A stretch of DNA of 11,348 nt from Vicinamibacteria bacterium (GTDB taxonomy: Bacteria > Acidobacteriota > Vicinamibacteria > Vicinamibacterales > 2-12-FULL-66-21): the NCBI GenBank assembly GCA_025937075.1, contig JAICSD010000101.1:1-11348 (forward strand), given 5' to 3'. Of this stretch, positions 1 to 5,718 are shown piece after piece. The translations under genes were made by a program, and so were the position numbers. The stretch's first letter is position 1. The number at the start of each line of letters is the position of its first letter. The notes below the pieces were generated by a model. It did no database searches and was not told the DNA's origin. It saw nothing but the letters and a program-made list of their open reading frames with translations.

Positions 1-77
1 GATGGACGATGCTCGATGTTCGATGTTCGATGGTCGATGTTCGATGGTCGATGGTCGATGGTCGATGGTCGATGGTC
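1..77. repeat. Tandem heptamer array, unit GATGGTC, at least 11 copies
   Basis: Eleven consecutive 7-bp units fill positions 1-77 with no change of phase. The last five (43-77) are identical GATGGTC, earlier copies are mostly GATGTTC or GATGGTC, and the first two (GATGGAC, GATGCTC) are most diverged. The array is cut by the window edge, so its full length is unknown. It lies 11 bp past the recR stop codon, with no coding signal of its own. It resembles in period the heptameric short tandem repeats known from cyanobacterial intergenic DNA, but no relationship is claimed. Confidence 0.95.
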
Positions 78-88
78 ACTGCGATCGC

Positions 89-685
89 TCAGAGCTCACG
101 CCGCCCTTCAATGGCCTTGTGCATCGTGAACTCGTCGGCGTACTCCAGATCGCTCCCGACCGGCACGCCCATCGCGATCCGGGTAACGCGAACGCCAAGC
201 GGCTTCAAGAGTTTCGCCAGGTAGATCGCGGTCGCTTCCCCTTCGACGTTCGGGTTGGTCGCCAGAATGACCTCCTCCACGCCGCCTGCCGCGACGCGCT
301 GCAGCAGCCCTTTGATCTTCAGATCGTCCGGGCCGACGCCGTGCAGCGGCGACAGCGCGCCCATCAGCACGTGGTACACGCCGCGGAAGTCGCGCGTCTT
401 CTCGATCCCGCTGACGTTTTCCGGCTCCTCGACGACGCAGATGACCCGCTTGTCGCGCGTATCGCTCGTGCAGTAGAAGCACGGATCGATATCCGTGATG
501 TTGCTGCACACGGAGCAGTACGTCACGCGGTCCTTCACCTCGCGCATCGCGTCCGCGAGACGATCCACTTCTTCGCGCGGCGTCTTCAGGATGTGATACG
601 CGAGGCGCTGCGCGCTCTTCGCGCCGATGCCCGGAAGCTGCTGGAGCTGCTCGACCAGTCGCGCGAGAGGATCCGGGCGGCTCAT
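89..685 (-). CDS. recR: Recombination mediator protein RecR
   Basis: RecR works with RecO (and RecF) in the cytoplasm to load RecA onto single-stranded DNA at gaps and stalled forks. The 198-residue product has the family's usual length and domain order. A helix-hairpin-helix lies near residues 17-28 ([12 protein letters not shown]). A four-cysteine zinc site is formed by C57, C60, C69 and C72. A Toprim domain begins at VVEEPEN (84-90) and includes [10 protein letters not shown] (144-153). The N-terminus [14 protein letters not shown] matches the normal RecR start. Only a weak purine stretch (GGGA) precedes the ATG. It is the last gene of the dnaX-ybaB-recR unit, 103 bp after ybaB, and its stop is followed almost at once by the GATGGTC repeat array with no obvious terminator in view. 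Confidence 0.97.
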   Translation of the reverse strand: MSRPDPLARLVEQLQQLPGIGAKSAQRLAYHILKTPREEVDRLADAMREVKDRVTYCSVCSNITDIDPCFYCTSDTRDKRVICVVEEPENVSGIEKTRDFRGVYHVLMGALSPLHGVGPDDLKIKGLLQRVAAGGVEEVILATNPNVEGEATAIYLAKLLKPLGVRVTRIAMGVPVGSDLEYADEFTMHKAIEGRREL

Positions 686-731
686 CGACCAGGTCCCGTC
701 GAAATCGTTGAATTGGATTGCCGCGGGTCAG

Positions 732-752
732 GGTGGGGGCGCGGGCCCCACC
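732..752. other. GC-rich stem-loop in the ybaB-recR spacer
   Basis: The 103-bp gap between ybaB and recR contains a near-perfect inverted repeat. Seven bases, GGTGGGG, pair with CCCCACC across a 7-base loop. There is no T-tract on either side, so it is not a classical intrinsic terminator. In a polycistronic transcript it could act as an mRNA stability or processing element between the two genes. That role is inference. Confidence 0.5.
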
Positions 753-788
753 TATCCGCCGCGGGATCAGCGTCACTCCGAACGCGCA

Positions 789-1088
789 TCAAAACAGGCC
801 CGGGATCTTCATGCCGCCCATCATCCCGCTCATCTGCTTCTGCAGCGCCTCGTCCGCCTTGCGCTGAGCGTCGTTGATCGCAGCGAGGATCAGGTCCTGC
901 AGCATCTCGACGTCTTCTTTCGAGACGGCTTCCGGATCGATCTTGAGCGACTGGATCTGTTTCGCGCCGTTCATGACGACGGTCACCATGCCGCCGCCCG
1001 CGGTGGCCTCGACCTTCATCTCGGCCATCTGCTTCTGCAGGCGATCCTGCATTTGCTGGGCCTGCTTCATCATCTGCTGGATATTCAT
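789..1088 (-). CDS. ybaB: YbaB/EbfC family nucleoid-associated DNA-binding protein
   Basis: Small dimeric DNA-binding protein of the YbaB/EbfC family, which coats or bends nucleoid DNA. At 99 residues it has the usual length. The N-terminal third (about 1-27, rich in M, Q, K and D) is the typical amphipathic helix. The core strand pair around GGGMVTVVMNGAKQIQSLKIDP (about 31-53) and the following helix ending in a methionine and glycine rich tail are characteristic. The gene sits between dnaX and recR, the conserved location in most bacteria, and is probably co-transcribed with them. Its start codon is preceded by GGAG six bases upstream, and that Shine-Dalgarno lies inside a heptameric repeat array. 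Confidence 0.95.
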   Translation of the reverse strand: MNIQQMMKQAQQMQDRLQKQMAEMKVEATAGGGMVTVVMNGAKQIQSLKIDPEAVSKEDVEMLQDLILAAINDAQRKADEALQKQMSGMMGGMKIPGLF

Positions 1089-1089
1089 G

Positions 1090-1138
1090 CCAATCTCCAG
1101 AAGCCAGTTGCCTGTGTCCAGTCGCCAGTTTCCAGTTT
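1090..1138. repeat. Tandem heptamer array, unit CCAGTTN, 7 copies, containing the ybaB ribosome binding site
   Basis: The whole dnaX-ybaB spacer is made of 7-bp units in unbroken phase: CCAATCT, CCAGAAG, CCAGTTG, CCTGTGT, CCAGTCG, then CCAGTTT twice. On the coding (minus) strand the unit reads like AACTGG. The GGAG that serves as ybaB Shine-Dalgarno (plus coordinates 1095-1098) straddles the junction between the first two units, so the repeat doubles as translation signal. The period is the same as in the arrays at 1-77 and 10955-11140, with a different unit sequence. Confidence 0.88.
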
Positions 1139-1142
1139 GCGG

Positions 1143-2885
1143 CTACCGTTCTTCGACGTCGGTGATCTCCGCCGCGAATACATCGAGCATCGCCTGCACG
1201 TTTGGTTCGGCAAGCGCTCTTTCCTTGAGCGCGTCGCGGGCGTTGTCGGCTGCCGGGACGCCGTCTGCGTGAGGGCCCGGACCGCTCGCGCTCGTCGCCG
1301 CTGGTGCGCTGTGCTCCACGGAGACAACGGCCATGCGGCGACCGGCGAGCTGGGACGCCGTCGTTTCGAGCCACGGCCGCATCTGCTCGAACTGCGCCCG
1401 CAACGCGCGGTGCTGCGGCGTGAAGGCGAACACCACGCGGTCCGGCTCGAAATCGATTTTCGCCTGGGCGACGACGGTGCCGTAAAAGAACTTCTTCGCG
1501 CGGCGGGTCTCGCCGAGGAAGGCCTCCTTGAATTCACCGGCGGCCACGGCTTTCAGCTCCGGCGTCGAATCGGTTGAAGCAGTCGACGGCTGCGGCTTCG
1601 CCGGGCGCGAAGCGGCCGAGGGGGAACTGTCGCCCACGCGTCGAGCGGTGACGGACGCGGCGGGCGCCGGCATCGCGCGCGGAGCGTCGGGTGTGGCGGC
1701 GGCGCTCGGCCGGGGCGGTGCCGCGGTCACAGCCGGCCGCGGCGCGGCGCCCGAACTGATTTGCTGCATCAAATCGGTGAGCGGAACGAGCTTGCGAACG
1801 TGAATCCAGCGCAGCAGCGCCATCTCGAGGTGATAGCGCGGCTGCAGCGACGCGCGGATGTCGTATTCCGCCTTCGTGAGCACGTCGAACGCGCGCAGCA
1901 GGTCCTCGCGCGAGAACTGCTTCGCCAGGTCGAGCAGCGGCGCGCGCTCGCTTTCGGCGGCGATTTCCGGGTCGCTGGCGCGCGACGGGTCGATCGAGAG
2001 AACCATGAGATCTCGTGTCAGCCGCGCCAGCTCGCGGATGACGGACCGGAGATCGGACCCGGACTCGGACACCTGCGCCGCAAGCGCGAACACGGCGGTC
2101 GCGTCCTCGCGCGCCACGGCGTCCGCCATCGCGATGAGCAAATCGCGCCGCACCAGGCCGAGCACTGCGCTGACATCTTCCGGGGTGACCCTGCGGTCGG
2201 CGAACGCGATGACCTGGTCGAAGGCGCTCTGGGCGTCGCGCATGCTGCCGTCGCCGGCGCGCGCGACGAGCATCAACGCCGCCTCGTCGACGTCGATGTT
2301 CTCCGCGTCGGCAATCTTCCGCAGTTGATCCGCAATCTGCGTGACGCCAATCGTCTTCAGCTCGAACACCTGCGAGCGCGACTGGATCGTCGCAGGGACT
2401 TTCTCGAGCTCGGTCGTCGCCATCATGAAGACGACGTGCGGCGGCGGCTCTTCGATCGATTTCAGAAGCGCGTCGAACGCGTTGTTCGAGAGCCGGTGCA
2501 CTTCGTCGATGATGAAGACCTTGTAGCGGTCGCGCACCGGCGCCATTCCGAGGCCGGCGATGATGACCTCGCGGACCTTGTCGACCTGCGTGTTCGTGGC
2601 GGCGTCGATCTCGAGGACGTCCATGTCGCGGCCCTGCGCGATCTCCACGCACGCATCGCAGACGCCGCACGGGTCCGGCGTCGGCCCCTTCTCGCAGTTC
2701 AGCGCGCGCGCAAGAATACGGGCCGTCGTCGTCTTGCCGACGCCGCGAGGCCCGGCGAAGACGAATGACTGGGCAATACGCCCGCCATTGATGGCGTTGC
2801 GCAGCGTCTGGGTGACGCCGCGCTGCCCGATGACGTCGTCGAATCGCTGCGGACGCCACTTCCGGGCAAGAACCTGGTAAGACAT
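1143..2885 (-). CDS. dnaX: DNA polymerase III subunit tau/gamma (clamp loader ATPase)
   Basis: DnaX is the ATPase of the clamp loader that places the beta sliding clamp on primed DNA and links the polymerases of the replisome. The 580-residue product starts with the hallmark MSYQVLARKWRPQRFDD. Walker A is GPRGVGKT (45-52). Zinc ligands are C64, C73, C76 and C79. Walker B is IIDEVH (125-130). The SRS arginine-finger segment is at 169-171 and sensor 2 is GSMRD (213-217). Domain III runs to about 370. An Ala/Pro-rich linker follows (about 380-445), then a compact C-terminal domain with FYGTVV and ALRAQFEQMRPWL motifs. No A-rich slippery site was found, so there is no sign that a shorter gamma form is made by frameshifting. 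No Shine-Dalgarno is visible before the ATG. It lies 97 bp downstream of the SRP RNA and 54 bp upstream of ybaB. Confidence 0.96.
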   Translation of the reverse strand: MSYQVLARKWRPQRFDDVIGQRGVTQTLRNAINGGRIAQSFVFAGPRGVGKTTTARILARALNCEKGPTPDPCGVCDACVEIAQGRDMDVLEIDAATNTQVDKVREVIIAGLGMAPVRDRYKVFIIDEVHRLSNNAFDALLKSIEEPPPHVVFMMATTELEKVPATIQSRSQVFELKTIGVTQIADQLRKIADAENIDVDEAALMLVARAGDGSMRDAQSAFDQVIAFADRRVTPEDVSAVLGLVRRDLLIAMADAVAREDATAVFALAAQVSESGSDLRSVIRELARLTRDLMVLSIDPSRASDPEIAAESERAPLLDLAKQFSREDLLRAFDVLTKAEYDIRASLQPRYHLEMALLRWIHVRKLVPLTDLMQQISSGAAPRPAVTAAPPRPSAAATPDAPRAMPAPAASVTARRVGDSSPSAASRPAKPQPSTASTDSTPELKAVAAGEFKEAFLGETRRAKKFFYGTVVAQAKIDFEPDRVVFAFTPQHRALRAQFEQMRPWLETTASQLAGRRMAVVSVEHSAPAATSASGPGPHADGVPAADNARDALKERALAEPNVQAMLDVFAAEITDVEER

Positions 2886-2949
2886 GTCAGAGGAAATGCG
2901 GGTCGGCCTGAAAGTCTAATACGGTCGTCAGCGAGCGCGTCACGCGAGC

Positions 2950-2968
2950 AAAGCGGACCGGGGCCCGC
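2950..2968 (-). terminator. Weak intrinsic terminator candidate after the SRP RNA
   Basis: On the minus strand, just downstream of the SRP RNA 3' end, a 6-bp GC-rich hairpin (GCGGGC with GTCCGC, four-base loop; plus coordinates 2953-2968) is followed by only three T residues. It could end the RNA or merely attenuate transcription, allowing read-through into dnaX, which has no clear promoter of its own. The short T-run makes this uncertain. Confidence 0.3.
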
Positions 2969-2982
2969 GAGCGGGGTGACAA

Positions 2983-3115
2983 CGGGTGCGGCCCGACCGC
3001 GGCCCGGAAGGCCTGCGGCACAGCACAGGGTCTACTTAGCGCTGCTGCCTTCCGGCCCTGACGCGGTTCGTAGGCTGAACTTGCACAGGGTCCGAGCCGC
3101 GGTCCGGCGCACCCG
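2983..3115 (-). ncRNA. ffs: Signal recognition particle RNA (small bacterial type)
   Basis: On the minus strand the signature of the SRP RNA apical domain is plain: GTCAGG, then a GCC-GGAA-GGC hairpin with a GNRA tetraloop (GGAA at 3053-3050), then AGCAGC. This is the segment bound by the Ffh M domain. The ends pair strongly: the first eight bases CGGGTGCG (3115-3108) match CGCACCCG at the 3' end (2990-2983). The stem continues through CCGGACCGCGGC against GCCGCGGTCGGG with one mismatch. The resulting rod of about 133 nt fits the short bacterial form, with no room for a Bacillus-type Alu domain. Transcript ends are estimated from the helix. An SRP RNA gene next to dnaX is a common arrangement. 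Confidence 0.92.
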
Positions 3116-3124
3116 TATCTTCCC

Positions 3125-3153
3125 AGTGTACTTGCGCTTACGTCTGCAGGCAA
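3125..3153 (-). promoter_or_regulatory. Sigma70-type promoter for the SRP RNA
   Basis: Reading leftward, TTGCCT (3153-3148) and TACACT (3130-3125) are separated by exactly 17 bp. The predicted start at about 3118-3115 coincides with the first base of the closing helix of the SRP RNA. That agreement between independently found promoter and RNA end is the main support. It may also drive dnaX-ybaB-recR by read-through. Confidence 0.65.
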
Positions 3154-3199
3154 CTGTTCGCGCGCGGCTGGGCCGACGTCCGGAACAAATCCGCTCCCC

Positions 3200-3228
3200 T
3201 TGACGTTCTACAAGAGCAGGCGTATTGT
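3200..3228 (+). promoter_or_regulatory. Sigma70-type promoter for the sulfur operon
   Basis: TTGACG (3200-3205) and TATTGT (3223-3228) are spaced by 17 bp, a good match to the housekeeping consensus. Initiation would fall near 3235, about 15 bp before the ATG at 3250, giving a very short leader. It is back to back with the SRP RNA promoter, the two -35 boxes lying 46 bp apart. No repressor operator could be recognised in the leader. Confidence 0.65.
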
Positions 3229-3239
3229 CGTTCGCCTAC

Positions 3240-3245
3240 AGGAGG
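3240..3245 (+). promoter_or_regulatory. Strong Shine-Dalgarno of the first sulfur-operon gene
   Basis: AGGAGG, a perfect anti-16S match, ends four bases before the ATG at 3250. It is by far the best ribosome binding site in the window. It fixes this ATG as the start and rules out the longer in-frame readings upstream. Confidence 0.85.
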
Positions 3246-3249
3246 ACCC

Positions 3250-4149
3250 ATGATCCGATGTTTCGCGGCTGCTGCCATGGCCGTCTGCGTGGCCGCCTCA
3301 GCGAGCGCCCAGGCGGGCGTGCCGCTCGTGGTCACGCAGGATTGGCTGGCCGCGCACCTGCACGATCCCGATCTCGTGCTGCTCCAGGTCGGCAAGGAAG
3401 AGACCTATCAGCAGGGGCACATCCCCGGCGCGCGATTCGCCGACTGGATGACGCTTCACGAGATGAGCGAAGACCCCAAGGCGCTCTCGGTGGAAATGCC
3501 CTCGGCCGGCCAGCTCAGGACCGCGCTCGAACATCTCGGGATCAGCGACAGCTCGCACGTGATCGTCTACGCCTCGGACGAGTACTGGTCGCCCTCGACG
3601 CGCATCCTGCTCACGCTCGACTATGCCGGCCTGAAGCAGGTCTCGTATCTCGACGGCGGGTTGAAGGCATGGTCCGACGCCGGACGGCCGCTGTCGGCGG
3701 ACGTCCCCGCCCAGCGCAACGGCTCGCTCGCTCCGCTGCGGATCGCCCCCATCATCGTCGACGCCGCCTTCGTGCAATCGCACATCCGTACGCCGGGTTT
3801 CGCCATCGTCGACGCGCGCGCGCGCGCGTTTTACGACGGCGTGCAGGAGGGTGGTCCGCGCGATGCCCGTCGATCGGGGCACATCCCGGGCGCGATGAGC
3901 GCACCCTTCGACTCGTTCGCGACCGGCGACGGGCATCTGAAGCCCGTGGCGGACATCAAAGCGCTCTTCGAGCAAGCGGGCGTGAAACCGGGCGACACGG
4001 TGATCGGCTACTGCCATGTCGGACAGCAGGCGACGGCGATGCTCGTCGCGGCAAAAGCCGCGGGACATCCAGTTCTGCTCTACGACGGCTCGTTCGAAGA
4101 CTGGGCCCGCCGCAACCTGCCTCTCGAAAACCCCGCGGGCAAGCAATGA
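3250..4149 (+). CDS. Exported two-domain sulfurtransferase (rhodanese / 3-mercaptopyruvate sulfurtransferase family)
   Basis: Thiosulfate- or mercaptopyruvate-type sulfurtransferases move a sulfane sulfur onto a catalytic cysteine and then to an acceptor. The 299-residue product has two tandem rhodanese domains, as in TST/SseA. Residues 1-20 form a Sec signal peptide ending ASASA before Q21, so the enzyme should act in the periplasm. The N-terminal domain (about 25-150) keeps GHIPGA (56-61) and YLDGGLKAW (133-141) but has no Cys in its loop (YASDEYW), the normal inactive half. The C-terminal domain carries VDAR (187-190), GHIPGA (210-215), the active loop YCHVGQQAT with C255, and YDGSFEDW (278-285). 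The CHVGQQ loop resembles bacterial thiosulfate sulfurtransferases more than the CGSGVT of mercaptopyruvate enzymes, so the donor is uncertain. It is the first gene of a five-gene operon; its stop overlaps the next ATG (ATGA). Confidence 0.9.
   Translation: MIRCFAAAAMAVCVAASASAQAGVPLVVTQDWLAAHLHDPDLVLLQVGKEETYQQGHIPGARFADWMTLHEMSEDPKALSVEMPSAGQLRTALEHLGISDSSHVIVYASDEYWSPSTRILLTLDYAGLKQVSYLDGGLKAWSDAGRPLSADVPAQRNGSLAPLRIAPIIVDAAFVQSHIRTPGFAIVDARARAFYDGVQEGGPRDARRSGHIPGAMSAPFDSFATGDGHLKPVADIKALFEQAGVKPGDTVIGYCHVGQQATAMLVAAKAAGHPVLLYDGSFEDWARRNLPLENPAGKQ
3813..3828. repeat. (CG)8 dinucleotide run inside the sulfurtransferase gene
   Basis: Sixteen bases of alternating CG encode part of the DARARAF segment just after the VDAR motif of the second rhodanese domain. 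Such a tract can adopt Z-form DNA and can slip during replication. Loss or gain of one CG would shift the frame ahead of the catalytic loop. The reading frame is intact here. Confidence 0.9.
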
Positions 4150-4652
4150 AGTACTCGGATCCATATCTCGCGGGGATCGGCCTGGGACTCGTGCTGCTCG
4201 CCGCGTTCGTGTTCGCGGGCCGCGGCCTCGGGGCCTCCGGCGCCTTCGCGTCGGCGGCGACGAGCGCGGTCAAGACCGTCGCGCCGCGATACGCGCAGAC
4301 CAACGAGTATTTCGCCGGTTACGCGAACGAGCCCGGCGGCCCCTGGGGCAACTGGCTCGTGCCGGAAATCGCCGGCGTGATCATCGGCGGTTTCCTGTCG
4401 GCCGTGCTCGCCGGCCGGTGGAAGAGGACGATCGAGCGCGGGCGAGGCGTGACCGCGCGATCTCGACTCACCACGGCGGCTGGCGGCGGCGCCTTGATGG
4501 GCGTCGGCGCGATGCTGGCTCGAGGCTGCACGAGCGGCCAGGCGCTCACCGGCGGCGCGCTGCTGTCGGTTGGCGCCTGGGCGTTCATCGGCTGCGCGTT
4601 CGCGGCCGGCTATGCGGTCGCGCCGCTCCGCAAGCACGCCTGGAGATCCTGA
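4146..4652 (+). CDS. YeeE/YedE family membrane protein, half-length (N-terminal half of a split TsuA-type transporter)
   Basis: YeeE/YedE (DUF395, TsuA) proteins are inner-membrane channels; characterised TsuA/YeeE members take up thiosulfate. Full-length members are about 350 residues with two pseudo-symmetric halves. This 168-residue protein is one half. Hydrophobic segments lie near 7-26, 71-91, 110-128 and 135-160. The family signature is GGGALMGVGAMLARGCTSGQ (113-132), with C128 as the likely pathway cysteine; a second Cys is C150. A polar loop (about 40-72) follows the first helix. The start ATG overlaps the previous stop by four bases (ATGA) and has no Shine-Dalgarno, implying translational coupling. 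Its stop overlaps the next ATG by one base, so the two halves are probably made in equal amounts and pair. Substrate is inferred from family and neighbours only. Confidence 0.88.
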   Translation: MKYSDPYLAGIGLGLVLLAAFVFAGRGLGASGAFASAATSAVKTVAPRYAQTNEYFAGYANEPGGPWGNWLVPEIAGVIIGGFLSAVLAGRWKRTIERGRGVTARSRLTTAAGGGALMGVGAMLARGCTSGQALTGGALLSVGAWAFIGCAFAAGYAVAPLRKHAWRS

Positions 4653-5182
4653 TGCTCACGGCGCTCGTGATCGGCATCGCCTTCGGCGTCGCGCTCGAGC
4701 GGGCGGGACTGGGGAGCGCGCGCAAACTCACGGGACAGTTCTACCTGACCGACTTCACCGTCTTCAAGGTGATGTTCACGGCGCTCGTCACCGCGATGCT
4801 CGGTTTGTTCTGGCTCGCGCGACTGGGCTTCGTGGATCTGCTCGCCATCTACGTTCCCGAGACCGCGATGGCGGCGCAGATCACCGGGGGCCTCGTGTTC
4901 GGCGCCGGCTTCGCCATCGCGGGCCTCTGCCCGGGAACGTCGTGCGTCGCCGCCGCGTCGGGCCGCGGCGACGGGGTCGCCACCGCGGTCGGGATGTTCG
5001 GCGGCATGCTGGCGGCCGGCCTCGCGTTCCCGTGGCTGTCGCGGCTCTACAACTCCGGCGCGCGGGGCGCGTGGACGCTGCCTGAGCTCTTCCGCGTGCC
5101 TCAGGGCCTCGTCGTGTTCGGCGTGGTGCTGGCGGCGCTCGCCGGCTTTGCCGTCGCCGAACGCCTGGAGCGCGGCGCATGA
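4652..5182 (+). CDS. YeeE/YedE family membrane protein, half-length (C-terminal half of a split TsuA-type transporter)
   Basis: Second half-length YeeE/YedE protein, 176 residues, complementing the protein encoded just upstream. Hydrophobic segments lie near 2-17, 38-57, 77-98, 106-129 and 150-170. The signature GLVFGAGFAIAGLCPGTSCV (80-99) contains C93 and C98, matching the GCxPG/GxCPG-type cysteine turn that in TsuA lines the thiosulfate path. GRGDG (104-108) follows, also typical. The N-terminal segment ALERAGLGSARKLTGQFYLTD-like stretch (14-34) is the usual cytoplasmic-side helix of the second half. GGAG six bases upstream of the ATG is a proper Shine-Dalgarno. Together with the upstream partner the total (344 residues) equals one full-length YeeE. 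Confidence 0.88.
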   Translation: MLTALVIGIAFGVALERAGLGSARKLTGQFYLTDFTVFKVMFTALVTAMLGLFWLARLGFVDLLAIYVPETAMAAQITGGLVFGAGFAIAGLCPGTSCVAAASGRGDGVATAVGMFGGMLAAGLAFPWLSRLYNSGARGAWTLPELFRVPQGLVVFGVVLAALAGFAVAERLERGA

Positions 5183-5718
5183 ACGGCGTCAGCCGGCAGC
5201 GCCTTCTCGCCGTCGTGGCGCTCCTCCTCGGCGCCGGTGCAGCGCTCGTGCGGACGCCGTATCGGTCCGAACGCGCTCCGATAGATGTGAAGGCGCTCGC
5301 GTCAGAGGTGGCGCACGAATCCGATCACATCACGGCGCTCGAACTCGCCGAGTGGATCAAGTCCCGCAAAACCGGGCTGCAGGTGCTCGACGTACGGAGC
5401 GTCAAGGAATTCGAGGCGTACCACATCCCCACGGCCCGCGCGATGCCGCTCGAAACGCTCGTGTCGACGCCGTTCGATCCCGAGGCCACGCTCGTCCTCT
5501 ATTCGCAAGGCGGCGGACATGCGCTGCAGGCATGGGTCATGCTCCGGGCACTCGGGTATCGGCACGTATTCGCGCTTCGAGGCGGACTCGAGGAGTGGCT
5601 GGAAGAAGTGATGCACCCGGCAACGCAGACAGATGTGACCCGTTATTTCGGAGCTATTCAGCGCAAACCTGGTGATCCTCCTCTGACCGTGGATGCGCTG
5701 CGTCGACGCGGATGCTGA
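5179..5718 (+). CDS. Membrane-anchored rhodanese-like protein with Ser in place of the catalytic Cys and a C-terminal Cys
   Basis: A single rhodanese domain of a 179-residue protein. Residues about 8-24 are hydrophobic and follow R7/R9, so they act as an N-terminal anchor or uncleaved signal. The domain (about 50-145) keeps LQVLDVRSVKEFEAYHIPTA (67-86) and the end motif LRGGLEEW (133-140). In the active loop, LVLYSQGGGHALQAW, the catalytic Cys is replaced by S109, so ordinary sulfur transfer through the loop is not expected. The only cysteine in the whole protein is its last residue, C179, after RRRG on a flexible Pro-containing tail (about 160-178). A swinging C-terminal Cys, as in DsrC/TusE arms, could be the sulfur acceptor; this is inference. 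GGAG eight bases upstream serves the ATG, which overlaps the preceding stop (ATGA). It lies where YeeE operons often carry a TusA-like sulfur carrier. Confidence 0.85.
   Translation: MNGVSRQRLLAVVALLLGAGAALVRTPYRSERAPIDVKALASEVAHESDHITALELAEWIKSRKTGLQVLDVRSVKEFEAYHIPTARAMPLETLVSTPFDPEATLVLYSQGGGHALQAWVMLRALGYRHVFALRGGLEEWLEEVMHPATQTDVTRYFGAIQRKPGDPPLTVDALRRRGC

Noticed and set aside
1..77. CRISPR array
   Set aside because: Units are 7 bp with no spacers; CRISPR repeats are several times longer and separated by unique sequence.
81..88. GCGATCGC, the cyanobacterial HIP1 palindrome
   Set aside because: Only one notable occurrence was seen beside recR. One 8-mer in GC-rich DNA is not evidence of cyanobacterial origin.
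2..877. A long plus-strand frame crossing the heptad array, recR and part of ybaB
   Set aside because: It is opposite well-supported recR and ybaB. Its N-terminus only translates the GATGGTC repeat and the rest is low-complexity shadow sequence.
1761..2768. A 335-codon plus-strand frame opposite dnaX
   Set aside because: Shadow of dnaX in GC-rich DNA. dnaX has every conserved motif, and this frame has none.
1143..2885. Programmed frameshift making a short DnaX (gamma)
   Set aside because: No A-rich slippery heptamer with a following hairpin was found in the region past domain III.
3116..3249. tRNA gene or riboswitch in the divergent spacer
   Set aside because: No cloverleaf or known aptamer core is visible, and the space is accounted for by two promoters and a short leader.
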